Origin: SG8-41 sp036555035
Lineage (GTDB): Bacteria > Pseudomonadota > Gammaproteobacteria > Burkholderiales > SG8-41
Direction of reading: 5' to 3'
Length of the DNA stretch: 64,000 bases
Assembly: GCA_036555035.1 (NCBI GenBank)
Contig: DATBMB010000174.1
Coordinates: 7,487-71,486 of the forward strand
The notes beneath the pieces were generated by a model. That model saw only the letters and a list, made by a program, of their open reading frames with translations. It was not told the origin of the DNA and did no database searches. The position numbers and the translations under genes are program-made. Shown in pieces: positions 36,017 to 43,492 of this stretch (position 1 is the first letter of the stretch; each line of letters begins with the position of its first letter).

Positions 36017-36664
36017 TTAGTCCAGGTCCAGCGGGGTGCTGGCGGAGACCCCGAAGCGGTAAACCGTCTTGCGGTTGCCGTCGCAGCGGGGCGGGATCGG
36101 ATGATGCGGGCAGGGCGGGGGCCGCCGTCCTTGTGAGGTCAAGGTAGCGTCATCGGCAACTTCGGCCCAGATACCGCCGCTGACCGGCCGGAACAACCAC
36201 ATGAGGTAACCGCGTCTTGCCGCAAGCTGCAGCAGCTCGTCGGCATCGGGCGCATCGGCCACCACTACCTGGTTTCCGTTGATGCCGAACGGGAACGCGC
36301 CGAACGCCTGGAGGCATTCGAGTGCCTCGGTGGAGGGCGCGCCGGGCCGCATGCAGCCCTTGCGCTCAGCGCGCGCGACGTCCCACGCGCCCAGCTCCCA
36401 CGCCGCCTCCATCGCGGCGCGGTCCACCGCAACCAGATCGCGCCAGCGGTGGTTCAACTGCAGCGCGGAACTCGGCAGCGGCGTGTAGGACACCGTCTCG
36501 GCATGCTCCACTTCGGCCAGCTTTTCCCTAATGAAGCCGTGCCAGTGCAGCGTCAGGATCACCGGCGTGTCCGGGCAGGGCACGGCCGCGAGCGTGATAC
36601 CGACGAGCGGCAGGCCGCTCGCGGCAATCTGCTCCTCTATGCGCTCAAGTATTTCCACGGTCAA
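36017..36664 (-). CDS. Conserved-looking hypothetical protein
   Basis: This is a 215-residue soluble protein that I do not recognise. It has no signal peptide or membrane helix. Notable parts are an N-terminal helix (MTVEILERIEEQIAASG), the segment CPDTPVILTLHWHGFIREKL and a central WELGAWDVARAERKGC stretch. A Cys/His/Pro-rich patch near the C-terminus (PPPCPHHPIPPRCDG, about 185-200) could bind a metal. It follows groESL's promoter region on the same strand, but as a separate unit, and is divergent from bioA. GC and codon usage match the neighbours, supporting a real gene. Confidence 0.75.
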   Translation of the reverse strand: MTVEILERIEEQIAASGLPLVGITLAAVPCPDTPVILTLHWHGFIREKLAEVEHAETVSYTPLPSSALQLNHRWRDLVAVDRAAMEAAWELGAWDVARAERKGCMRPGAPSTEALECLQAFGAFPFGINGNQVVVADAPDADELLQLAARRGYLMWLFRPVSGGIWAEVADDATLTSQGRRPPPCPHHPIPPRCDGNRKTVYRFGVSASTPLDLD

Positions 36665-36893
36665 AACGGCTCTTTTCGGGTGCTAAACTCACTGCGCCCA
36701 CAGCGCAAACGAGCAAGATTGGTGCCAATCCTCCAATCCTAACGTCGCGCCTGAAGCTGCGGTTGACCCGGCGGAAACGTTTGCGCGGGCCCGGTTCGGG
36801 CCGGTATCCGGTCGTGCGTGACCGATGTGGCAGATCTGAGGGAAAACGGTTCTTGTGCACGCGTCCCCATTATCTAAATCCTCCCCGGCTAAA

Positions 36894-38225
36894 ATGCAAA
36901 TTGGCACTCCCAGTAATCTGCTGCTAAAGCGCAGCCTCGCCGCAGTCTGGCATCCCTGCACCCAGATGAAGAGCCACGAGCGGCTGCCGCTCGTCCCGGT
37001 CGCGCGGGGGTCCGGCTGCTGGCTCTACGATGCCGAGGGCCGGCGCTACCTCGATGCGATCAGCTCGTGGTGGGTGAATCTCTTCGGTCACTGCCATCCG
37101 CGCATCAACGCCGCGCTCGCCGACCAGCTCGGCAAGCTCGAGCACGTGCTCCTCGCCGGATTCACCCACGAGCCCGTGGTGGAGCTCTCCGAGCGCCTGG
37201 CGCGCGCCGCGGGCGGCGCGCTCGGTCACTGCTTCTACGCGAGCGACGGCGCCTCCGCGGTCGAGATCGCGCTCAAGATGAGCTTCCACTACTGGCGCAA
37301 CCGCGGCATACCCGGAAAGACTCGATACGTGAGCCTCGCGGGCGGCTATCACGGGGAGACGCTCGGCGCGCTGGCCGTGACCGACGTGCGGCTGTTCAAG
37401 GACGTCTATGCACCCATTCTCATGAAGAGCACCCCGGTTGCGAGCCCGGACTGGCGGCTTGCGGAGAAGGGAGAGTCCGCCCGGGATTATGCCGTGCGCT
37501 GCGCCGCCGAGCTCGAGCGCCACCTCGAGCGCCATCACGCGGAAACCGCGGCCTTCATCGTGGAGCCCCTGGTGCAGGGCGCGGGCGGCATGGCGATGTA
37601 CGATGCCGAGTACCTGCGGCGCGCGCGGGCCGTCTGCGACCGCTACCGCGTGCACCTCATAGCGGACGAGATCATGACCGGCTTCGGGCGCACCGGCAGC
37701 TTCTTCGCCTGCGACCAGACAGGCATCACGCCCGATTTCCTGTGCCTCTCGAAAGGCCTCACCGGCGGCACCCTCCCGCTCTCCGTCGTGCTGACGCGCG
37801 ACGACATCTACCAGGCGTTCTACGACGACGATGTGGCGCGCGGCTTCCTGCATTCGCATTCCTATACCGGCAATCCCCTTGCCTGCCGCGCCGCGCTGGC
37901 GACGCTCGATCTCTTCGATACCGGGGCCATCATCGAGGCCAACCGCTCGCGCAGCGCGCGCCTCACGGCCGCGGCACGGCCCATCGCGCAGCACCCGCGC
38001 GTGCGCAATTTCCGCAATACCGGAATGATCTGGGCGTTCGAGGTCGAGACCGCCGATCCCTCCTTCGCGCGCCGGTTCTTCGCCGGTGCGCTCGAGCGCG
38101 AGCTGCTGCTGCGCCCCCTCGGCAACACGGTGTACTTCATGCCGCCGTACGTGATCGAAGAGGACGAGATCGATTTGCTCGCCGCGCGCACCGCGGCGTT
38201 GATCGACGCGCTCCCGCGTGACTAA
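36894..38225 (+). CDS. bioA: Adenosylmethionine-8-amino-7-oxononanoate aminotransferase
   Basis: BioA makes 7,8-diaminononanoate from KAPA using SAM as amino donor in biotin synthesis. The 443-residue form starts MQIGTPSN, and a GTG 39 bp earlier is possible. The family N-terminus AAVWHPCTQMKSHE, the SSWWVNLFGHCHP motif and the PLP lysine K287 (LCLSKGLTGGTLPLS) are present, with the aspartate in LIADEIMTGFGRTG. No other bio gene is adjacent. With accB and accC it links biotin supply and biotin use, though not in one operon. Confidence 0.95.
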   Translation: MQIGTPSNLLLKRSLAAVWHPCTQMKSHERLPLVPVARGSGCWLYDAEGRRYLDAISSWWVNLFGHCHPRINAALADQLGKLEHVLLAGFTHEPVVELSERLARAAGGALGHCFYASDGASAVEIALKMSFHYWRNRGIPGKTRYVSLAGGYHGETLGALAVTDVRLFKDVYAPILMKSTPVASPDWRLAEKGESARDYAVRCAAELERHLERHHAETAAFIVEPLVQGAGGMAMYDAEYLRRARAVCDRYRVHLIADEIMTGFGRTGSFFACDQTGITPDFLCLSKGLTGGTLPLSVVLTRDDIYQAFYDDDVARGFLHSHSYTGNPLACRAALATLDLFDTGAIIEANRSRSARLTAAARPIAQHPRVRNFRNTGMIWAFEVETADPSFARRFFAGALERELLLRPLGNTVYFMPPYVIEEDEIDLLAARTAALIDALPRD

Positions 38226-38281
38226 CGGCCGCTCCCGCGGCTCCCCGCCTGCGGCATAATGGTGCGCAAGGGCGAGCGGGC

Positions 38282-39733
38282 ATGATTCAGGGCTTGGTCA
38301 CGGCGATACTCGCGGCGGCTCTCGCGGCGGGGCTGCCGCGCGCCCACGCCCAGGCGGATGCCCTGCCCGAGCCGGTGTCCCGGGCGCTGGCGCAAGCCGA
38401 GATCCCCGAAAGCGCGGCGGCGTTTTACGTTCACGAGGTGGGCGCCGAGCGCCCGCTCCTCGCGGCGGGATCCGCGCAGCCGATGAATCCGGCGTCCTCC
38501 ATCAAGCTCGTCATCACCTATGCCGCGCTGGAGCTTCTGGGTCCCGCCTTCCAGTGGGTGACCGACGCCTACGCCGCCGGCGCGCTCAACGACGGGGTGC
38601 TCGAGGGCGACCTCGTCCTGAAGGGCAGGGGCGATCCCAGGCTGACGCTGGAGAGCTTCTGGCTGCTGCTGCGCAGCCTGCGCGCCCGGGGGCTGCGCGA
38701 GATCCGCGGCGATCTCGTGCTCGACCGCACCTACTTCGCCGAAAGCAGCCACGACCCTTCACGCTTCGACGAGAAGCCGACGCGCCCCTACAACACCGGG
38801 CCGGACGCGCTGCTGGTGAATTTCAAGGCGGTGCGGCTCACCTTCGTGCCGGACGGCGCCGCACGCGTGGTGCGGATCGTGGCGGAGCCCGCGCTGCCGC
38901 AGGTCCAGGTCGTCAACCGCCTGAAGCTCGTCAACGGGCCGTGCGGGGACTGGGTCAACCGGCTCAAGGTTGACGCGCAGGGCGGCTCGGCCGCCACGCG
39001 CCTCACGTTCAGCGGCCGCTTCTCCGCGAGCTGCGGCGAGCGCGCGCGCAATTACAGCGTGCTGCCGCACGCGCATTACGTGCTCGGACTCTTCCGAGAG
39101 CTGTGGCGCGAGCTTGGCGGAACGTTCCACGGGACGGTGCGCGACGGGACAGTGGGCCCGGACGCGCGCCCCCTCGGCACCGCGGAGTCGCCCGCGCTGG
39201 CGCAGGTCGTGCGCGACATGAACAAGTTCTCCAACAACGTCATGGCGCGGCAGCTCTATCTCACGCTCGGCGCGGAGGGAGCGGGCGAGCCGGCGACGCA
39301 CGAGAAGGCCGACCGCGTGATCCGCGAATGGCTGGCGGGAAAGGGCCTGTCGTTCCCGGAGATGATCCTGGAGAACGGCTCCGGGCTCTCGCGGGTCGAG
39401 CGCATCAGCGCGAGCCATCTCGGGCAGCTGCTGCTCTCCTCGTTCCGCAGCCCGGTGATGCCGGAGTTCATGGCCTCGCTGCCGCTCGCGGCGGTGGATG
39501 GAACGATGAAGAAGCGCCTCGCGGATGCCGAGGTGGCGGGCCAGGCCCACATCAAGACCGGCTCGCTCACCGGTGTCCGCTCGATCGCCGGCTACCTGCT
39601 CGACGCGCAGGGGCAGCGCTGGGTGGTGGTCTCAATCGTCAATCACCCCAACGCCGCCAGCGCCCAGGCCGCGCAGGACGCGCTGCTCGCCTGGCTCTAC
39701 CATCGCGGAAGCCCGGCGGGAAGGCGTCCATGA
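38282..39733 (+). CDS. dacB: D-alanyl-D-alanine carboxypeptidase/endopeptidase (PBP4, DacB family)
   Basis: This low-molecular-mass penicillin-binding protein acts on peptidoglycan peptides in the periplasm. A signal peptide (about 1-24, ending AHAQA) precedes the peptidase S13 domain of 483 residues in total. Active-site motifs are SSIK (S72, K75), SNN (S317) and KTG (K425 in HIKTGSLTGVRS), all intact. The GTVRDG ... ENGSGLSR segments are typical of DacB. It is 56 bp downstream of bioA and overlaps the next gene by 4 bp. Confidence 0.95.
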   Translation: MIQGLVTAILAAALAAGLPRAHAQADALPEPVSRALAQAEIPESAAAFYVHEVGAERPLLAAGSAQPMNPASSIKLVITYAALELLGPAFQWVTDAYAAGALNDGVLEGDLVLKGRGDPRLTLESFWLLLRSLRARGLREIRGDLVLDRTYFAESSHDPSRFDEKPTRPYNTGPDALLVNFKAVRLTFVPDGAARVVRIVAEPALPQVQVVNRLKLVNGPCGDWVNRLKVDAQGGSAATRLTFSGRFSASCGERARNYSVLPHAHYVLGLFRELWRELGGTFHGTVRDGTVGPDARPLGTAESPALAQVVRDMNKFSNNVMARQLYLTLGAEGAGEPATHEKADRVIREWLAGKGLSFPEMILENGSGLSRVERISASHLGQLLLSSFRSPVMPEFMASLPLAAVDGTMKKRLADAEVAGQAHIKTGSLTGVRSIAGYLLDAQGQRWVVVSIVNHPNAASAQAAQDALLAWLYHRGSPAGRRP

Positions 39734-40323
39734 GCTTGCGATTCAGGCCGTTCTTGATCGCCGCGGGGTTCGCGCTCGCCGTCGCCGCGGTCCCCGCGCC
39801 GGCGCAGGATGCCGGCTGGCTAGTCGGGGTCGGCATCGGTTACCACAAGACCGGCGACGCCTGTCCGGGCAACGCCGCGGGCGGCGTCACGTGCGAGGAC
39901 GAGGGCCCCACCTGGAAGATCTTCGGCGGGTACCAGTTCAACCCCTACCTTGGCGTCGAGCTCGGCCTCGTCGACCTGGGCGACCGGCCCGCGTTCGTGA
40001 GCGGGCTGGGCGCGGCGACCGCCAAGTTCAGGATCTTCGAGACGCTGCTCGTCGCGACGCTCCCGGTCGGCGACCGCTTCGCCCTCTACGGCAAGGCGGG
40101 CGTCTTCCAGTGGGATGCTGACTTCGAGTTCAACCCGCCGGTCGCGGGATCGGCCGACGCCAACGGCAACGACCTCACGTACGGGCTCGGGGTAAGATTC
40201 AACCTCACGCGCAATGCGGCGCTGCGGCTGGAGTGGCAGCGCTACAACGATGTCGGCGACCCGGCGATGACCGGCCGGTTTAATGCCAATGTCTTCGGCG
40301 TGAACGCGCTCATCAGTTTCTGA
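39730..40323 (+). CDS. Small outer-membrane beta-barrel protein
   Basis: This 197-residue exported protein has a signal peptide (about 1-26, ending APAQ). An OmpA/OmpW-like eight-strand barrel pattern follows: alternating strands such as WKIFGGYQFNPYLGVELGLV and RFALYGKAGVFQWDADF. The C-terminal NALISF with final Phe suits BAM recognition. Two cysteines in a loop (ACPGNAAGGVTC) probably form a disulfide. The ATG overlaps the dacB stop by 4 bp. The function, pore or adhesin, is unknown. Confidence 0.85.
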   Translation: MSLRFRPFLIAAGFALAVAAVPAPAQDAGWLVGVGIGYHKTGDACPGNAAGGVTCEDEGPTWKIFGGYQFNPYLGVELGLVDLGDRPAFVSGLGAATAKFRIFETLLVATLPVGDRFALYGKAGVFQWDADFEFNPPVAGSADANGNDLTYGLGVRFNLTRNAALRLEWQRYNDVGDPAMTGRFNANVFGVNALISF

Positions 40324-40476
40324 CGCCGTGTCGCGGCGGCGACCTCTCGAACCGGCGGCTGTGCTCTTGTTCGCGTCGTAGCTGGAAACTACGTCACGAA
40401 ACCTGGATTCGTCAGTGACGAGTTGCCGCTCGTTTCCGGCATGCTTTATGCATCAGATCGTGCATGGAGGATGCCC

Positions 40477-40959
40477 ATGCTGGTTCGCGGCGCAATCATC
40501 ATGTGGGCGACGGCAGCAGCAGTGCTGCTGGGCGGCGCAGTATACGCCGCAGAGTCCGCACCCGAGGCAGACTTACCAGCCGTTGAGACCGCCGAACCGA
40601 GCGCGGCTTCGGAACCGGGCCCGGCACCGGTGGATCAGCCGGCAAGCGTGGCGATCGACGCCGGGCCGCCAGGACTGAAGTACAGACTGGACGCGCCGGC
40701 TCCGGCGCCACGCGCCGATGATTTCCGCTTTGATTTCGCCGAGCGCCCGGCTCCTGCAACGGCGCTCAGGCTCGCAGATGCCCCCGGCGCGCCCCGGACC
40801 GGTTGGGCCTTTTCGGGGCGGGCAGGGCCCTTGCGCTGGCTGACCCCGCTCGACAGCGAAGGGCAGGCCCGGCTGCGCCTCGGAGGCCGGCTGCCGAATC
40901 AGCCGCGGCCCCCGGGGCTGGGACGATTCAACGTCAGCGTCCACTACAGCTTCGAGTGA
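40477..40959 (+). CDS. Hypothetical secreted protein
   Basis: This 160-residue protein is not recognised. GGAGG six bases upstream selects this ATG over ones at 40423 and 40471. A signal peptide (about 1-23, ending VYA) is followed by a Pro/Ala-rich low-complexity segment (about 25-75). A C-terminal region then ends FNVSVHYSFE, reminiscent of a terminal outer-membrane strand but far too short for a barrel. Coding status is supported by the ribosome binding site and signal peptide only. It is convergent with ubiD. Confidence 0.6.
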   Translation: MLVRGAIIMWATAAAVLLGGAVYAAESAPEADLPAVETAEPSAASEPGPAPVDQPASVAIDAGPPGLKYRLDAPAPAPRADDFRFDFAERPAPATALRLADAPGAPRTGWAFSGRAGPLRWLTPLDSEGQARLRLGGRLPNQPRPPGLGRFNVSVHYSFE

Positions 40960-40989
40960 CGGCCGCGCGGCGCCTGCTGCATTTTCGCT

Positions 40990-42462
40990 CTACAGCCCCA
41001 GCTCGCGCCACAGCGCGTCCACGCGCCGCTTCACGTCCTCGCTCATCGCGATCGTCTCGCCCCAGGCGCGGTCGGTCTCGCCCGGCCACTTGCGGGTGGC
41101 GTCGATCCCCATCTTGGAGCCCAGCCCGGGCACCGGGCTCGCGAAATCGAGGTAGTCGATCGGCGTGTGCTCGGTGATCAGCGTATCGCGCCGCGGGTCG
41201 ACGCGCGTCGCCAGCGCCCACACCACTTCCTTCCAGTCGCGGACGTTGACATCGTCGTCGGTGACGATGATGAACTTGGTGTAGAGGAACTGCCGCAGGA
41301 AGCTCCAGATGCCGAACATGACGCGCCGGGCATGGCCGGGGTACTGCTTCTTCATGGCCACGCACGCGACGCGATAGGAGCAGCCTTCGGGCGGCAGGTA
41401 GAAATCCGCGATTTCCGGAAACTGGCGCGTAAGCAGCGGCACAAACACCTCGTTCAATGCGAGCCCCAGGATCGCCGGCTCGTCGGGCGGCTTTCCGGTG
41501 TAGGTCGAGTGGTAGATCGGATTCTGCCGCGTGGTGATACGCTCGATCGTGAAGACCGGGAAGCGCTCCTGCTCGTTGTAGTAGCCGGTGTGGTCGCCGA
41601 ACGGCCCCTCCAGCGCGGTCTCGCCGGGATGGATCCAGCCTTCCAGCACGATCTCGGCGGCCGCGGGAACCTGCAGATCGTGGCTCATGCACTTCACGAT
41701 CTCGGTCTTTCCCCCCCGCAGCAGGCCCGCAAACTGGTATTCCGAGAGCGCATCCGGCACCGGCGTCACCGCGCCGAGCAGGGTGGCGGGATCCGCGCCC
41801 AGCGCCACCGCTACCGGGAAAGACTCGCCCGGGTGCGCCAGGCCATGGTCCCGGAAGTCGAGCGCGCCGCCGCGCTGCGGCAGCCAGCGCATGATGACCT
41901 TGTTGCGGGCGAGTAGCTGCTGGCGGTAGATGCCGAGATTCTGGCGGCGGCGGCTGGGCCCCCGCGTCACCGTCAGTCCCCAGGTAATGAGGGGCGCGAC
42001 GTCTCCCGGCCAGCAGGTCTGCACCGGCAGCCGGCCGAGGTCCACGTCCGGTCCTTCGAGCACCTGCTCCTGGCTCGGCGCGCGCGCGACCACCCGCGGC
42101 TCCATCGCGAGCACGGTCTTCAAGAGCGGCAACTTGTCCCACGCATCACGCCACCCTTTAGGCGGTTCGGGTTCCTTCAACGCGGCAAGCACCCCGCCGA
42201 GCTCGCGCAGCGCGGCCGCAGGGTCCGCGGCATCCACGCCCATCCCGAGCGCGACGCGCTGGACCGTGCCGAAGAGATTCGCGAGCACGGGCACCGTATG
42301 CCCCTTCGGCCGCTCGAACAGGAGGGCCGGCCCGCCCGCCTTCAATACGCGGTCGCAGATTTCCGTCATCTCGAGGCGGGGATCGACCGCCGCGGTGACG
42401 CGCTTCAACTCGCCGCGCGCCTCGAGCCCGGCCAGGAAATCGCGCAGGTCGCGGTACTTCAT
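40990..42462 (-). CDS. ubiD: 4-hydroxy-3-polyprenylbenzoate decarboxylase
   Basis: UbiD removes the ring carboxylate of the ubiquinone precursor using prenylated FMN made by UbiX. The 490 residues begin MKYRDLRDFLAGLEARGELK. The conserved active-site segment ALEGPFGDHTGYYNEQERFP, the NPIYHSTYTGKPPDEPA stretch and TKFIIVTDDDVNVRDWKEV are intact. Length is typical. It follows ubiA by 12 bp on the minus strand, so the two ubiquinone steps are co-transcribed. Confidence 0.96.
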   Translation of the reverse strand: MKYRDLRDFLAGLEARGELKRVTAAVDPRLEMTEICDRVLKAGGPALLFERPKGHTVPVLANLFGTVQRVALGMGVDAADPAAALRELGGVLAALKEPEPPKGWRDAWDKLPLLKTVLAMEPRVVARAPSQEQVLEGPDVDLGRLPVQTCWPGDVAPLITWGLTVTRGPSRRRQNLGIYRQQLLARNKVIMRWLPQRGGALDFRDHGLAHPGESFPVAVALGADPATLLGAVTPVPDALSEYQFAGLLRGGKTEIVKCMSHDLQVPAAAEIVLEGWIHPGETALEGPFGDHTGYYNEQERFPVFTIERITTRQNPIYHSTYTGKPPDEPAILGLALNEVFVPLLTRQFPEIADFYLPPEGCSYRVACVAMKKQYPGHARRVMFGIWSFLRQFLYTKFIIVTDDDVNVRDWKEVVWALATRVDPRRDTLITEHTPIDYLDFASPVPGLGSKMGIDATRKWPGETDRAWGETIAMSEDVKRRVDALWRELGL

Positions 42463-42474
42463 GCGCGCGGTCGG

Positions 42475-43386
42475 TCAGTGCACCAGGCCGGACCTGAAGT
42501 GCAGGTCCAGCGCGAGCCCCGCGAACACCGCGAGCCCGACCCAGTTGTTGTTGCGGAAGGCGCGGAAGCAGCGGTCACGGTCGCGCCCGCGGATGAGCCA
42601 GTACTGATAGAGCGCGAGGCCGGCCGCGATAGCGAGCCCCGCGAAGTAGAAGGCGTCGAGCCGCTGCCAGCGGCCGATCGCCGTCATGCCGCCGAGGAAG
42701 AGCGCATGCGCGATCATGACGCCGGCCACGTCGAAGCGCCCGAGCAGGATCGCGGAGGACTTCAGCCCGAGCTTCATGTCATCGTCGCGGTCCACCATCG
42801 CGTACTCGGTATCGTAGGCAATGATCCAGAAGAAGGTCGCTCCCATCAGCGCCCATCCCGCGAGCGGTACGTAGTCGAGCTGCGCCGCGTAGGCCATCGG
42901 GATCGAGAAGCTGAACGCGACGCCCAGCCAGGCCTGCGGAAACACGAAAAAGCGCTTGAGGAAGGGGTAGATCACCGTAATCGCGAGCGCGGCGAAGGAG
43001 AGCAGGACGGTCAGAAGATTCAATTGCAGCACCAGGACGAAGGCGACGACGAGCAGCGCGGCCGCGAGCACGATCGCCTCGCGCAACGACACGGCGCCGG
43101 TGGCGAGCGGCCGGTTGCGGGTGCGCTCCACGTGCGGATCGAACCGGCGGTCAGCGCAGTCGTTGATCACGCAGCCGGCCGAGCGCATCAGCACGACGCC
43201 GAGGAGAAATATGACCAGGATATCGAGCTCGGGAACGGCGCGCCGGGCGAGCCACAGGCTCCACAGCGCCGGCCACAGCAGCAGCAGCCAGCCGATCGGC
43301 TGGTCGAGGCGCATCAGCTGCTCGTAGGCGTCCAGCCGATCCTTGAAGGTCGGGGTCCGGACCATCCCGGCGGGTGATTCGGCCAT
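42475..43386 (-). CDS. ubiA: 4-hydroxybenzoate octaprenyltransferase
   Basis: UbiA attaches the polyprenyl tail to 4-hydroxybenzoate at the inner membrane. The 303 residues hold about eight to nine hydrophobic helices. The two Asp-rich prenyl-diphosphate motifs are NDCADRRFDPHVERTRNRPL (containing NDxxDxxxD) and DTEYAMVDRDDD. Length is normal. It lies between recG, from which it is separated by an inverted repeat, and ubiD. Confidence 0.96.
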   Translation of the reverse strand: MAESPAGMVRTPTFKDRLDAYEQLMRLDQPIGWLLLLWPALWSLWLARRAVPELDILVIFLLGVVLMRSAGCVINDCADRRFDPHVERTRNRPLATGAVSLREAIVLAAALLVVAFVLVLQLNLLTVLLSFAALAITVIYPFLKRFFVFPQAWLGVAFSFSIPMAYAAQLDYVPLAGWALMGATFFWIIAYDTEYAMVDRDDDMKLGLKSSAILLGRFDVAGVMIAHALFLGGMTAIGRWQRLDAFYFAGLAIAAGLALYQYWLIRGRDRDRCFRAFRNNNWVGLAVFAGLALDLHFRSGLVH

Positions 43387-43409
43387 GAAATCAGTATATC
43401 AACGAGACG

Positions 43410-43492
43410 GTGAGCGGTAAGCGGTGAGCAGTAAGCGGAAAACAGGCGCAATGGGACTGCTGCCTGCCTAACGCTTACTGCTTACCGCTCAC
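43410..43492. repeat. Fold-back repeat built from a 7-mer
   Basis: The left arm (43410-43437) and right arm (43472-43492) are inverted copies of a unit built from GTGAGCGGTAAGCAGTAAGCG. The left arm carries an extra 7-bp GGTGAGC. The loop is 34 bp. It occupies the gap between recG and ubiA and ends on the first base of the recG stop. No T-run follows, so a classical terminator is unlikely. Confidence 0.8.

Noticed and set aside
43387..43491. The recG-ubiA gap considered as a Rho-independent terminator
   Set aside because: The inverted repeat has a 34-bp loop and no T-tract on the minus strand.
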